Source of the DNA: Struthio camelus
Taxonomy: Eukaryota; Chordata; Aves; Struthioniformes; Struthionidae
Reading direction: 5' to 3'
Length of the DNA stretch: 64,000 nucleotides
NCBI RefSeq assembly: GCF_040807025.1
Contig: NC_090947.1
Coordinates: 10,788,001 to 10,852,000 of the forward strand
Shown here: in pieces, positions 24,886 through 39,625 of the stretch
Layout of the letters: the number at the start of each line of letters is the position of its first letter
How positions within the stretch are numbered: position 1 is the stretch's first letter
Translations under genes and position numbers: made by a program
Notes under the pieces: model-generated
Told to the model about the DNA's origin: nothing
The model's input: only the letters and a program-made list of their open reading frames with translations
Databases searched by the model: none

Positions 24886-26560
24886 CAGATCCAGCGTTGC
24901 AATCTCACTACTCGCTCACAGCTTTCAAGCCTTTATACTACATACACCTCACAATCCAGATTATGAAAACTGTAAATAGAGTTCTGATAATACAGCTAGT
25001 GTTTTCTAATTACACAATCAAAAGGTGAGAGGAAAATAAGGTCCCAGTTTTCAGAATATGTTTGAAATACTTTCTCTCTAAAGAGAAGTGAAAGGACATG
25101 GGAGATGGAAGACTGAGACCCTGCAAATCATAATAGCAACATGGCAAGAATCTGCTGTCTTTACACTTGGCTTTTACATTTATACAATTACAGTCAAGAG
25201 AAAGGCAGATAACCAACAGAAACATCCTCCTTCACATCAGTAGAGGCCTCAGTGCAGTAAATCAAGTTCCCATTGGTGTATTGAAGCATCTACTTGAAAA
25301 AGCTATTTTTACATCTTCCTGAAGATGCAGGAGGATGAATTACAAAGTGCAAGGAACTACAGAATATTCCTGAAAAACAAAAACCTTGAATTATAAAGGG
25401 GTTCTGAGAATAATTGCACATTCCTTTCAGGCACAAAGTCATACTCAAAAGAATTAAATGGAAAAGTTCATCTGGGATAAATGTTACCACATCATTCACA
25501 CGGAGCAGGATTTGTTTCCACTGGTCTGGGATTTTGATTGTGAAAGAAACTTAAACAAAAAACAGGAGTTTGGTGTTTTGGGACAGTTTTAAGTGGTACA
25601 AATTGGAGATAGAATGTGATCATGACTCTGAAAGAGATGCTGATGAGTTATTAAGGGGAACTAGATTCAACTATAGTACCACGCCAGACCATATTGTTAT
25701 CTTCATGAAGCAGTCCACACTAACTAGTGCTCAATTCATCAATATTCCTGACTTTTTCAATTAGCTTAGGGAATTTCTGCTGACATTTCTCTGACTTTCC
25801 CAGTACTCTCCAGTAACATCACAACACTGGAGACAGGTCTGCTATGGAGACAAAATCCCTGCTTGTTCATTACCCCATCATCACTGCAACTTGTAAACAC
25901 TTTCTTCTGTGCAAGAGAGGACTTTGTTCATTACCTTCTGCCTTCTCTTCATCCTCTTTCCTGGCCTCTGTACCAACTACCAGTCTGAAATCTGTGCAAT
26001 GTCCATGCACAGAAAGTTGCAGATTGTGCTGATTTATTGTCAAAGGACATTTTGCAAATTATTTGTTTGTTGATCTGCACAGCAGAGGAGCAATTTTCAT
26101 CAAGAAACTCTTGAGTAATTGGACTGATGTAGCCAAACCATACTCTCAATTGCTTGTGCCAGTTTATCTGTCAATAAATTATCAGTAATGAAGTTATTCC
26201 CCACTTGCCCAGTTCAAATAGTGCCATATTATGAAGCAGTGCTATAAGATAAAAGTTACTGATATATACTTATGGTCAACCTGAAGGATTTTTTGTCTAG
26301 GAATTTATATAATTAATAACATATTGTTCTCATATTTTTATGTCAGTAAACCACAGGGCAGTTGCCAATTCATAAAGCAGCTTCAAGATCTATTCATGCT
26401 GAAAGATATTCAAGTTATAAGGGCACGAAAATATTCGCTTAAGTTTAAGGTCCGTGATATGCCACGTGAAACATATACAGAAATGCATTAACTGTAAATG
26501 CACCACATTAAATGTTCCAGGAAGCTTTACTGGATATGCTTCTTTAACTTTTATATAAAC

Positions 26561-26611
26561 TTATATATATGCATAGGTATATGCACATATGTGTGTATAC
26601 GCACACACATG
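26561..26611 (+). repeat. Alternating purine-pyrimidine tract (TA/TG/CA mix)
   Basis: TTATATATATGCATAGGTAT runs on into ATGCACATATGTGTGTATAC and GCACACACATG. Near-perfect alternation over about 50 bp is prone to Z-DNA or cruciform formation and to length variation. Confidence 0.75.
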
Positions 26612-26733
26612 TTTCTCAAAAATAAATTTCAGATCTCTGGCAGTATTATCATAAAACCGCTAAGATGTTGCACGTGCCTCATTCTTTGGACTGGTTGCTA
26701 TCATATAAACTTTGGAAAAAAATAGGCTCTTAA

Positions 26734-26776
26734 TTTCTAATTAAGAAAGGACATCCTTTCTAATTAATAAGGACAT
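26734..26776 (+). repeat. Imperfect direct repeat containing TAATTA cores
   Basis: Copy one, TTTCTAATTAAGAAAGGACA plus T (26734-26754), and copy two, TTTCTAATTAATAAGGACAT (26757-26776), are separated by two bases. Each has a TAATTA homeodomain-type core, and the middle (AGAAAGGA / TCCTTTCT) also forms an inverted repeat. Confidence 0.7.
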
Positions 26777-29700
26777 AAAAGTGTTTATGTAGAAGGAGAA
26801 CCTAGCGAGCTTATTGTGCTGAGTCCTGTTCAGAGCCAACGCGGTTTTGTCATGCGTGCGTTAAACTGACAGAGCCAAGTTTGGTTACAGTACAGTAGAA
26901 CATCTGCAAATCATTTACATACTTTCAAATGCCACAAAGATAAATACATACAGCTCTGTGACAATCTGAGGGTTATATCTGAAAAGGAACGAAGAGAGAG
27001 CACCCACAAACAAGTAAGACTATTCATGAAGGAAATCATCGTGGAATTGTTTAGACTGAAATTGGGGAGGGGTGGGAAAGGAAAGAAGTAGCAGCCTAAA
27101 ACATTTCCAAGGACTTGAGTGGAACAGGTTTTTTGCTCCCCTCATCTTAAATAAAATTACTCCTGCAGTGTGCTAACTGGTGATATATTTCATTTGTATT
27201 GTACAGGCATAGCTGCCTATGGAAATGCGTTCAGACGGATGGGAAACAGAAACAAGTTTGCCGATCACAGCTGCCACCACTATCTTCACCGTACCTCCCC
27301 AAGAGAGTTCATCACGGGCAGAAATCCTAGCACAGATCTAGTCTGCTCATGACCAAACGTCTGACTCAAGCCTAAACAAAAGGTTTATTCCTGCTCATAT
27401 ATTGGATAGCACTCCTCCTCTCAAGTGTTAATTTTAATCCCAAGTATTAGCCTTACTAACAACCCCAAATCAAATTACTACAGAGTAGGTGTTATTCAAA
27501 CGTACCCTAAGGGAGTGCTTTTTGTTTGCGTGTTTTGCTTTGCTTTGAAGTTAAGAATCTCTTACTCTTACTTTAGACCTCCTCTAAGGAGCAAGGAAAA
27601 TGTTCAAAGCTGGGTCTACATTCACATTTTCACTGTGACCAATTCTAATGAATAGTCCTGGTGGTAGAATTGCAATTTAAGGTCTTTGGAGAAAGTTTAG
27701 GGTGCCTGTAACCTCTAACCTGCTTTATCTGTTCACACAAGCTCTAGGAACGGACTAGAAGGATGTGGTGTAAGTCAGGAGGAATGTGCTTGGAGGAGCT
27801 GTCTGTATTATGCACATCTTGGCCATCGCTATCAGCCTCTTGATATTATTTTTATGAGCAGAAAGATTGCTCTAAACATTCAGTGCATATAAAAAGCCAG
27901 TAACAGCCCCCTTTGAAACACAGGAAAAATGTGTATACTTGGAATTAAAATCTGGCAGGCTACAGATTACTGGTATTTCTGACTTTCACAACAACAGAGA
28001 CCCTAACTTGACTCCTTGTTGGTGACATCTTCTGTGAGGAGAGTCAGGCGATCTCCATACAGTTTTTACTTAGTCAAACATTATCAACATATTTTCAAAT
28101 CTGGATTTACCCAGCCTACACTCTCCAGCCCAAAATATTTCCAGTCAGGTCCGGAGCAGAAACGTTCCAGGCAACCACAGCAAGACATGCAGCCCATAGG
28201 TGGGCAGCACATGTAACTTGAAAGCTACCTCAGGCCTGTTATAATTTGCAGAAGTGGAAGCAGGGATGAGGAAAAGCCGGTTAAAACCCCTGACTGAGTT
28301 GAGGATTATGGGAACAAAAATAGCTGTGACTTCTTGCAGCAAAATCTGCAGCAATCACAGCCTGGAGGCTTGCCCTGTAAGTCCCAGGACAACCATGACA
28401 GATGAGATGTACTGCCTTCATGCTTTTATCAGGCGGTTGGAAAAAACAAAGACATCATTTTTGTCCTGTCTGCTCCTCTTATCTCATTAATGGCCCTGTT
28501 TTACTATAAACTGAATGCTTCTCTGGGCACAGTTTGCCAAAATGCTGCTAGGAAAACTAACGCCTGGAATAAAAAAAGAGCAACATGCACAGCAATAAGG
28601 AAGGTTGAACCTGCACAGATAAGTAAGGATATGTGATCTGAGTTAATGTCTTTCTCATTGTCATGCGTATTAGAAAGCTGATCAATAACAAACAGCAAAC
28701 TTTAGCTATGTAGCTCCAGCTATGACAGTCCCATGGTTTATATTTCTGAGACTGAAGTATCTGTGCGCTTTGTGCAAACTAAGGGAATGCTTCCATGACA
28801 GTAAAAGAGCTACAGCCCATTAATTGGGTACTATCACCTGCTGTTTAAATGCCTTCATGGTGGATTAACCTAAGCCATTTTACTTTGTGTTTGTGACGGA
28901 CTAGGCACACACAAGTTCAGTTTATACTTCTGACATGCATGGGCCCTGCACAACCTAAGTTCACACTCAAAAAATTTTACTCATTATCAAGTGAAGCTAA
29001 TGCACTTCATAGGATTAGGGTGGGAGAAAGGTAGCGAGAGAAATCAACGCACATACAGGCTGCTTTGTCAGGAAGAGGACACGTCACAGCAGAGACCTTC
29101 CTCTCACTGTTCCAAGCTTACTCTAGTACGACTTCACTTCTTCCAGTGGTGCTATTTGTGATTTGTACAGGTATAAGCAGGAGTAGGAAGAGGTGAAAAG
29201 CGCCTGGTAACAATCCTAAGAAAGGAAGAGTGAAAAAGGGAAACGTGGAATTTCTTCAAGCAGGATAAATTGCTTTTTGTAATAAAGACAGGTAAAGCCA
29301 CCTGAAACAGTTTTAATCAACCACATAAATACTGGTTGAGCTCACCACTAGGATGAGCTATGATCAGCCTGAGAAGAGAGATGGACATGAGTGGAAGCAG
29401 CACGTGAACAGGTCACCGTCATTCTTAAAATATGATGTATGACATAACAAAGTTCGCACACAGATGGTTTTGTACATACTTGTAGGTACGTGTGCAGACA
29501 AGCACACACACAGCGTTGGAACAGTACTGTCAAACCACTCTTTCTGCCAAATGACGAAGTTCTGGGCGTGAGGCCAAGTAACTGAACACAGGGATGAGTC
29601 ACTTGATCGTAAACCTAGAGGTGCTCAATGAACTAAACAACCAATGGCTTTACATGTTAGTCAGCACTGATAAATACATATAAAAAAATCATCTATGAGC

Positions 29701-30784
29701 TTTATATTTTTGGAGAACTTGATAAAACCCAGTTTGACAAGCTGAGGTATGCTCTTGAGGGCTGTAATTTTGATTCCTGATCACAAGCTGACAGAAAATT
29801 AACTGTACAGAAAGAGCAAATACAGTATGAAATTCTTAAGAAAGAGCCAGCAGCGTTAAAAATATTGCAAGCTGAGGGGATAATTAAAGACAGTAAGGAT
29901 ATTTGCAGCCATGTTGCAACCTTGCAAAAGACAGGTCACCTGAAGAAAGGGGACAATAATATTAACTTGCTAGACTTTGTTTTGGAAAAATTTCTTACTA
30001 TGAAATAATGAAACTGCAGCCATCTTCTAAGGAAACCACCTTTATAGAAGACAAAATGCCTCTTTTTTCCTCTAATTTGCTCTCTCTTTGCAATCTGAAG
30101 GTGTAAAAAGTTTTCAAGTTATATGTGCAGTGTCTTTCAAAAGACCACATACAGGATGAAACTGTGACCATACAGAAGTTACAGGGGACATTTCTGCAGA
30201 GTCAAGACTTCACTCATGTCTGTCAAGTTCACGATTCCTCTCTAGAAATACTTCTTATTCTGTTCATTCCTCTTCTCTGTAGTTGCAGGTTTGGTAGGAA
30301 TCCTAAATGCTTTGGCTGAGAATAAGGCATAAAGATTGAAATGTCAAAAATCGATCACCATTATCAGCTGCACCTGATGTAGAAAGTATTGCAGCAAAAT
30401 CCAGGCTTTAGTTGAGAAAAAGCTTAACAAGTAAGTTATTTCTTGCTTTTAAAAATATATTTGGGGGCTTCAAAATATATAGCTTAATAATAAGCATTCA
30501 AGAAACTTCTAGAAAGATTCAGCATCCCAATTATACCCACATATTCATACCACAATCCACAAACACCTGTGCTTCCCATGAAGGGCTAATGTCTGCAAAT
30601 ATATCTGAAGAAGACAGGCTCATGCTCGTACTGTTGTCTAGGTACAGCAAGCAGTATAGAGAAGGTGGTATCGAGGAAACGTGAGCCACACAGTTTGTAG
30701 GCTGGAAGTTAGTTGGCACCTGCTAAAGCGCCCGCTACAACCTGCTGGAAGTATTAATGAAAAAAACCCAACCAATTTAATAAC

Positions 30785-30810
30785 ACATCTCCTATAAGCT
30801 TAGGAGATGT
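30785..30810. repeat. Short perfect hairpin
   Basis: ACATCTCCTA and TAGGAGATGT are perfect 10-bp inverted arms around a six-base loop. It is too short for a typical microRNA precursor and stands alone. Confidence 0.6.
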
Positions 30811-33800
30811 ACCATTAAGCAGTGCCAGGGACTAAATGTGATTATGCATATGACAAATAGGAGTTCTAGCTCAATACTGTGATCGTTCCCTCAGTGTTTT
30901 GAATGTCTCCAGGACTAAGAACACTGGTTTTGGGAGTACATCCCCCAAATTGCATAGCACAGGAAGTGCCACAGCTGCTCTCTGTAGAAAAGTTTCAGCA
31001 CTCACACTGGGATTTGCCCACGCTACACCGTCCAGTGCTCTACAGCATGACCAGAGCTAGCCGGGCTTCCAGCATCTGCCAGAGCCATGCCTGCCAGAAC
31101 AGCTAATGTGCATTAATGTTATAGTGTGTATGCACTACAAACAGGAGAGTCAGAACTTTGTCCAGCACGTGTGTACTTTCTCCTTTCAAGCCCACTTGCT
31201 CTCCATCAGTCTTACGTTCCCTTTACTTAACTCTGTTTTGTTTAACTGTTTATAACAGAGATCAGAAAGGAAAGAAATCTCTGAGGAGAGGAACACTAAT
31301 TTAGTGAGACCCTGTGGAGACTCCATAAAATCTGCAATAAAATAAAGCATTCCCTGAAGTTTTCAAAAGACTAGCAGAATCTGAGAGAAAACAGGTACTC
31401 CCAAGCCATCATCACTTTTGTTTGCAGAGATTCAGCTCTGTGGAAAAATGTAACATTCCAACTTATGAATTTGATCCAATTTTTTAAGTGGGCTGCTGTC
31501 CAAAGTCATGTATTAAAGAACTTCTTTGATTTAAGTTATTTCCCCATTTCAACTTTCTGGAAGTGGACTTTCTCCACTGATCAAATTTGTTATTTTGGTC
31601 ATTCACCATTTCCAAAATTAGTGAAAAGTTATTCACTTGGGGGGGTGAGTTGGGAGGTTTAAACCATAATTCTTTGCAACTGTGAATGTACTTTTTGGTT
31701 TGCAACTGATCAAATTCTGTAAGCACAGTATGAAATTCTGTTTAGTCCTCAGTTCACTACTCCATAGGAAAGATTAAGTGAATCAATCATTGATGTGAAC
31801 ACCAAAACCTCAGAATTTTATTTTAAAAAAGCTGTTCTAGGCTGAGTTATTCAGTCCTGCACTACAAAATGTTGCACTGGAAATACAGGATAATTCAGCC
31901 AGAATCTTTTTAGTATCCTGTTTCAGACAGAGCCTCTCAGCCTCTCTGACCATTTCTTGGACTAGGCACATTTCCTGGATGATTATTAGACACATATAAC
32001 CAACATGAATAACTGTTTAGCAAGAAATGAAAACATTAAGCTTATGGATTAACACAGATCACTTCATAAATCAGACCAGGCTCAAAGATATTGCTTGCTA
32101 AGCAGCTATAGAGAATATAATCTGAAAAGCTACACGTGTGACATTTTAAAGCTAATGCAGTATTTACAAAACTGAACTAATACCTTCATTGAGTGTATCA
32201 GCCAAACATGGTATCAAAGTGCTGAAACTGGCAATATCAATCCATCAACCTTTCAAGAAAAAAGGTCTCGGGTCACTAGCCACTTAACTGGAGCTGCTCA
32301 ATGAGGTCCCAGGTGACAACATCTAAAGACCAAGCCAAGGATCCCTGAACACAAAAGCACAAGTCCCTACTGCTTCTCCCCGAAGACCCAGGGGCTTAGA
32401 TATGCAAAGTTACTTAGATATCTACTGAGATTTTCAAGACCATCTACCCAGGTTTGGTACTTAAAATTGTGAAAACAAATGGATTTTAGATATCTACCCT
32501 GCCTGAGCACAACTGAAAATTTTGCTAAGTACCTATCAGCTTCATTCAGGGTCCAAGTACTGTGTAAGGTTCAACTTCAGGTTTCACAGGTAAAAGCCGA
32601 CTTGGGTGTTTATACATGTTCCTGCCCCAAGAGGGTGGCAAAGAGCCACACGGCATTCTTCTGTGCGGATTCCGTGCTGTGGAGTCTGATAGCCTCAGCT
32701 AACACTTCATTGAAGAGGATAATATTATGTTTGCACAGCAAGTTACACCAAGAAGTGGTGACAGTTATGCAATCAGTATGAAAGGTTGTTGTAACCTACG
32801 TGATACCTTTAAAATTACTCCCTCTGCAGCAAACCTCCAAAGTAGAAGTAAACAATCTTACCATAGCCATAAAGTAGCAGCAATAGTTATACAGGCCTGA
32901 AGATCCCTTTAAAGGTCTCAGATAACATCCTTAATCTTGCTGCTGGCAGCACAGCTGCCATTACCTGCTCTGCCCCATGCCCAGTCATGCTTGCTAAGCC
33001 ACAATTACTCTTCAGAATTACCCTGTGAATGGTAGTGGCCGTGAGGTAGCGCCAACAGACTGCCTAGCTTTTCTGTACTGCTTAGACTATGCAGACAAGG
33101 AATAAGACATGGGGATTACAGCTTCATAAACTGTATGCTTTCATATGGAACAGGCCAAGGAAGAGCTTGCTTTGGGCTTAAAGAAACAGAAAGATGTTGC
33201 TGTTATTAAGTTATTGGGGTTAGCTATGTCTTCAATAATAAGCCACAGTCTAACTTCTTATTACACAAAGAGGTTGAAAAATATAAGAAGAACAAGAGAG
33301 CCCTTTTCCTTAGAATAACATTGCATGATTTGATATGTTTAGATTAAACATAAGGGGGTACACTGATTGAAATATAAAATACATAATCATAAGAAACGTC
33401 GTTGCTTGTACCTCTAAATCCTTGTCTGGGCTTTAAAACGGAGGATTCCTTCTTTGGTCTGAGCACATTTCCTTTGCATTTTATGAAGCAGGGGTTCCTT
33501 GCTGGTTGAGAAGGTTCCCTTTATAGAATGTTGAACAATAAGTTTGGAAAGAAGTTTTGACTGATAATAACTTACATATGGCATTACAGAAAAGCAGTCT
33601 ATTTTAAGTGCTGTTCTTCTCTGAGAAGGGATTTTAAAGAGGCGCCAAGTGTTCCAAATTTGCTGGCAATATACATTGAGCCTCTTTTCAGAGCCTGCCT
33701 CTGGAACTTGCTCTCAGCCTCACTATGGAAACATCCTAGTCCACCTAATCTTTAATAACATTCAGAGAGTGGTGGAAGGTACATTTCACCTCCTATGTTT

Positions 33801-36426
33801 GTGAGGTTTTGGGGATATGGCAGCACGGGCGTGTAACATGCTATTTTGAAGATTCCCTGAAAATACGTATACGCTGCTGTCAAGTACATGGATTCAGGGC
33901 TATAGAGATATTTATTCCACACATACACAGTGAAGGGGAAAGACACTTTTTCCTCATTCAAATCTAATCTCCTTCCCAGTATTTGAGTTTTTTAAATTGA
34001 TTTATGATACATCAGTACAAGGAAATAGGAGTTTTAAAGGGATATTTTGAAAAGGATTTGATCAAATATCAGGGAAAAGAAAAAGTATGAAACCCTTTTA
34101 TGAAGATGAGTCTTCAAGTCTTCCTCACTTTTCAAGATCTAATCCCAAAACATAATGTTAAGGGCATCATGCTGATATATGCTGTAATTCAGATAAGAAG
34201 TCCTTATTTCTGACCATAATCAAGGATTCCTGAAATTCTTTAAGCAAATAAGAGGCATGGAGGACACGGTGACCTTGCAACATTTCATCCTGCATGAGAG
34301 CTGCCTGCTAATTTAAGTTTTGCCTACAGCTTCTTAAATTACACAGCATTTCTATTTAATTTCCTTTTCTAAACAGTTGCCTTGCCTTATGAAACTACTT
34401 CTTATATTAGTTGCACAGAAGGGCAAAATAATTCCTACTGACAGGAGTGATTATAAATATTTCCAAGATCACAGTAAGAGTATCCTTATCAAATTTTGTA
34501 TGAAAATAAACATCAGTTTGTAGTCCTCTATCAACACTTATATAAGCATCTACTGCTAAGACAAATTACTTAGAACAAAAAAACAAAGACGAATGTTGTC
34601 TTTTGAATTACCTCTGAATTAAGCATATTTTTTATAATTGTGTTATCAACATTGTTCATGTACAAAAGCATTTGTTCACAGGAAAAAGATCACTAACAAT
34701 TATCTGTCAGGTGTGACTGGTCACCCTATAAACCACATGACAGTCTTTCCATTTTCCAGGTATCTACAACTTTGGATAACAGGAGCAACATAAAAGAGTT
34801 CAAAGTGGCTGAGGAGGAGGAAACAATGCACCAGCCTACCTTCCTTTAACGATAAACCAGGCTCACAATTTTCACATACTGATCTACAGAGAAAAGAGTA
34901 CAGAGAAGTAATTTTTAAAATATTATTTGAGTTACATTTTTCTTCTATAGAAATGTATGCTGATACTTTTTGCCCAGTATTTGCTCCCTTATAAGTCATG
35001 TGCTCTACTTACCCAGGAAGGCTTTTGACACCGTGACCAAACATTAGACGGTTTTTCACGGATGGAAAAATATGATGATTATCAAAACAGCCAAATATTT
35101 AATTTACCAGTTTTCAGTTAAACTACCTCAGTACTTGAATACTCTTTCCTAGCATCTACATGAATGAACAACAGGACAATTCCATAAATACACAAAGCCA
35201 AAGTTATCTCTAAGTTACAGCAAAGATTAATTTGGTCTAAATTCAAACCACCTGAATTTTAATGTAAAATAATGAAAAAGTAATTTTGAACAATCTTTAA
35301 CCATTGACAGTTGTGCACATCCATCCATCCAGAGATCAATATGTTTGCACTTTCAAGTCAAAAATGGTATTAGTGCCTTCTACCAGATCCAAAGAAATGT
35401 TTCCTTAAGGAAGTTAACTGCACTTAGCCCACAATGTAAGCAAGCAAGCAAACCAAATTCAAAAATTTAACACTGGACAGTCCATGATGTTAGTATTGTT
35501 CACATCTATCACTGGAGAAAATCACCGCCTCAGTCTTTTAAGTGAGGGGTGACTGTTTGCACCGCATTCACAGCAATTGTTTGTACTGGGAACATCAAAA
35601 GCCTTAGTTTAGGCAAGAACGTTTTAGAAGGATAGACTTGAGTTTACATCACAATCCTGTGCAATTAATTAATCATCACATTATGAAGGAGACACAACTC
35701 CGCATCTAGCTGCCAGGACTTGTCAGGTTAGAGACGTTGTACACTGTGATATTTTCCTTGCACTTGTTCGAGCTCTTCCTTGCTGCTCAGTAAATCTTCC
35801 CTTTTCCCTTCTGAGCAAAAATTCAGGTAGAATCTTCAGATATGTGGCACAAAGGTATTCTGCAGATTCTGGCAATATCAAAGAGCCCACCCACAAACCC
35901 ATTCTCCCTCGTACTTCCAGCTCCAGGAGTTATGTTTACAGGCAAGGCAATTCATGTCCCTGGAAGAAACTGGGAATGGATAAACGCTACCACCAGGGAG
36001 CATTTCATAGTCTTCATAAACAGTCAATTCAAGTAAGTGAATGCAGACACACAGAATGCAACTGTGATGCTAAGGAGAAACATACGCTTTCCATACAGAA
36101 ACAATAACAACTTTCCAAAAATGTCTTTCAAGAATCCCTTTCTTCTTCAGCCTGAGTCAATGCAGTCTAATCACAGGAAGTCATCTGGGAGAAGCATGCA
36201 AACGCATCTGCCTCAACTGGAGCTGCACTGTCCTTCCAGTATTTCAGGGCAGCTTTCTTTCCAACCAACCTAATTACATCCTGTGCTTCATTTCTTTCCC
36301 AGGCAAGGTTCCCTAATCTGTAAAGCCAGTTACTCTGAAACGCTGTTGCTCCGTTCCTTGCCTCTGCTGCGTCACTATGTGAAATACAAGCACTTCAGGA
36401 AAGAGTTACATATCATGTTTGGTCTG

Positions 36427-36452
36427 ACCCCCCCCACCCCCCCCACCCCCCC
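36427..36452 (+). repeat. C-rich tract: runs of 8, 8 and 7 C separated by A
   Basis: The pattern is A C8 A C8 A C7. On the minus strand it gives three long G runs, which could fold into a G-quadruplex or, on this strand, an i-motif. No gene is near enough to assign a role. Confidence 0.9.
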
Positions 36453-36668
36453 TTATGAACTAGATAAGCCCAGCTGGTACAGGTCAGAAGAGAGTTAGGG
36501 CCCTGCATCGCTTAAAACAGCACATCTCAAAACCCGTGATCCTAACTGATTGATAGCTTCAGCACAACACTGACATCCACCATTTCTCTGCAACACCTGA
36601 CACATAAGCATTTCAAATGGATGATGCTAAAACTAATGTCCAGCAAAAACTGTGGCTGTCTTGTGGTT

Positions 36669-36735
36669 AAAAAAAAAAAAAGAAAAAAAAGAAAAAAAAA
36701 GGGAGGGGGTTTAAAGAATAAAAAAAAGAATAAAG
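36669..36735 (+). repeat. A-rich low-complexity tract with G block
   Basis: Runs of 13, 8 and 9 A separated by single G are followed by GGGAGGGGG and more A-rich sequence. It has no target-site duplication or gene-like sequence before it that would mark a retrocopy, so it is called simple sequence. Confidence 0.8.
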
Positions 36736-39512
36736 ATAAGCCATTTTAACAGCGTTATCAAATAGATTTATCAACCTAAAGTTCAATTGAAACTAAAATG
36801 ACTATGCATAGACCTCCACAAAGGGATGTTTAATTATGCAGGCAGCCAACAGCACAGCCTTGGGGTCATAAAGATAACCTTCTTCCAGATCCTAACAGTC
36901 ACATTAACCAATAACAACATGCCTAACAATTTGATCCCAGTTACCTTTAGGCTATCCTCCAAAAAACCCTTTTTGATCTTGGGACCTGCCTCTTTCAGTC
37001 AAATGTCTACCAGTGGTAATGCAAATTCCACGTAACAGCGAGAGCTTAGGGTTAGAAATTTATTCTTTAAAAATTCCCTAAATTACTTCAGAGTCTGTCT
37101 TAATTCCTCCAACCTTTCACAGCTGTGTATAAATGTACATATACACATGCATATGCATGAGCCATATAGATTTTAGTCTAGGCCAGGAATTAAACTGGTC
37201 AAGGCAATTTTCTGTTTATTAAAAAAGTGATCCAGTTCCATTGTGCAGCCTGTTTTTTTGTCTAGTGAGAAGTAAGTTATATAACAATTATAAAAATTGT
37301 CTGGAATATTGGAGACAGAGGAATTCAAACTGGGTAATTTAAATAAAGTCATATTTTTTTTCATTTGTGCATCAAACATTTTCAGGAAGTTTGCCATATA
37401 GGAGCAAAGCATCTTTCTGCACTCTGAGCTTCCTACCCCCTAAAAAAGCCAGGTATTGATCTTGTTTATATCCAAGAAGGTGTTATATACCCTGACCCTT
37501 TGAGAGATGTAGTTTTAATAACTAGTGGTCAGTTTTGTTAATCATCAATTATTGTTTTAAAGAGGAATACTGAGAGGAATACTCTCTCTGTTCCCAGTGT
37601 ATCCAAATTCTCCTGGGTCAGGATCTGAGATCTTTTCCCTTTCTAAATAAGACTGGAGAAAGTACACAAGGTAAGCTCCTTACAGCACTTTAATACTCCC
37701 CTAAGCCAGAAAAGGTGAAAAGTTGGAACCTCAGGAGACAGCAGTAGGCAGAACTGCATGTAAGTAGCTTTGGCTCACCAAGTGCTAACAAGATTAGAGC
37801 TATAGCTTGGACAAGGCTGCCACCATCTCATTAAAGTAAGGTACAACGGCACTCATGAAAGTGAAAATAGAATCGCAGGTGCCAATACACAGATGAAAAG
37901 ATCTAAAGTCTTTTTTGTTGCCACAGGTAGGGCTGGTCAGCTAGCTCATGCTTGTATAAACTCTCCAACTGCAAACATGAGTCAGCTCTGCTCTCAACTC
38001 CTATGATTATTATTGTGCTTCACACAGATCTTAAAACCCAACTTCTTAGAAGTATGTGCACTGGAGACAGCCCCAGAGGCACTGGAAGATACACAAGATA
38101 CACAATTCTAGCCTTCAGTGTTGCAGAGAAAAGCTTCAAAAAAAAAAAGGCACCTTTAACGAGCTCAGAAAGCTCAAATAAAACAAACCAAAAGCAGTCA
38201 GGTGTCAGGGTTTGTTTTGTTTTTCAAGTACATTTTACAAACTTACAAAGTTTTACAAAGCCACTTCCAGGATTTTTGATTGCTTGTGGTCAGCAATACT
38301 GGGACATCAGCATGTAATGCCAGGATACCATCAATTATTAAGATAATGATCTGACATAACAAAATTTATCTGTAGACAGCAGGCCACCCAACCACTGGTT
38401 CAAGCACAGAGACCAAGCTAAACAGTGGCGGGCTGCTTACTGCATGGTGAGTTTTTGTCACCATGGACTATTTTCTCTTTTCCAAAAAACGGGCACAACT
38501 GTTGATCAGATGGCTGCAGGAAGCAGGAAGTACCTTCAGCTTTCCCTCTGTAATGTTTCAGGAACAGTTAATGAGACGTTTGGGTCAGAGCTTATAAGGA
38601 AGATGAAGCTTTGAGGTAAGCCAACAAAGAAAGGAGAGGGCTTGCAAGAGAATGAGTGCTGCGTTTCTTCTCTTTTGGCTAGTTGTGCAGTATACCACGT
38701 AATTAGATTGCTGAAGCAAAATACTCTATGTGTTGCACTGCAATTCAGGCTCTGGCCCTTTACATCACTGTTCCACATATGCCTTTTGTCTCCTCTTATC
38801 TTGACTGCCAGGAAGTCTGAATTTGGCTCTCTGCACATCCCAGACGACTGCGAAACAGGAAAGAGAATTACAACGTAGAAAAACAAGCCACTGACACTTC
38901 AGTCTTAAATCAATATTAGAACAGGAAGCTTTAGTCTAGTATATGGGTCAGGGAAGTATGCAAAGCACAAACACTGGGCAATTTGATTCTTGGGGAGACC
39001 TGGTTTGGAGAGGTCTGCCGCTCAGAGAGTCATACAAAGCTGGGTTTTGAACTGCACTCAGAGGAAGAGAGGAAAGTCATTGATCCCATTATGTGACAGT
39101 AACGTGCAGGGTAAGACTCAAGAACATGTTCCAAGTTGTTCTTAAGAAATCGTGTCAAATTGAGAATTAAGACTCAGATTTTTAAAAAGAACCTAAAACT
39201 GGAATTACAATGCTTGCAATCTGGCAGGCACTCTGGCTATAACTCTGAAAAATGAACAAAATTCCTAGACACATGCAAAATTTAAAGAGCAAGAGTAAAG
39301 CTAGGCGACTCCATGGTACTCCTGCTAAAGTACTCTGTAGGACTGGGGACAGTATGCTCTACAGCACCTTACATTGTTGAGTGCCCAGGCTCCTCAGTGA
39401 GCTGCAGCATACTCTAAAGCAGGCTGAAATCAAAGGGAGTCATTTATAAGACTCTGAATGGGTTCTGAGTCATGTCCTCTGTGAGCTGACTTCAGCAGTG
39501 CAACTGCTTGAT

Positions 39513-39550
39513 ACCATTCACTAAGTCAATGAAAAACTCCGGCTTTTGGA
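39513..39550. repeat. Amniote palindromic repeat fragment
   Basis: CATTCACTAAGTCAATGAAA followed by AACTCCGGC fits the CACTGAAGTCAATGGCAAAACTCC half of the same old element. Confidence 0.45.
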
Positions 39551-39625
39551 AAAAAGCAGAGGGCTTTTTCTTCTTTTCTTAAAAGAGTCCAAACGTTTAA
39601 GTGTATGAGCAACCGAGAAATCCTA

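Larger units (their letters stand above)
24886..36426. other. No gene seen; long noncoding stretch
   Basis: About 11.5 kb in which the longest frames are 100 codons (32479-32781, plus strand) and 92 codons (34721-34999, minus strand), both unrecognised. The duplicated TAATTA element, the alternating tract near 26.56 kb and the small hairpin at 30.8 kb are the only structures noted. Confidence 0.65.
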
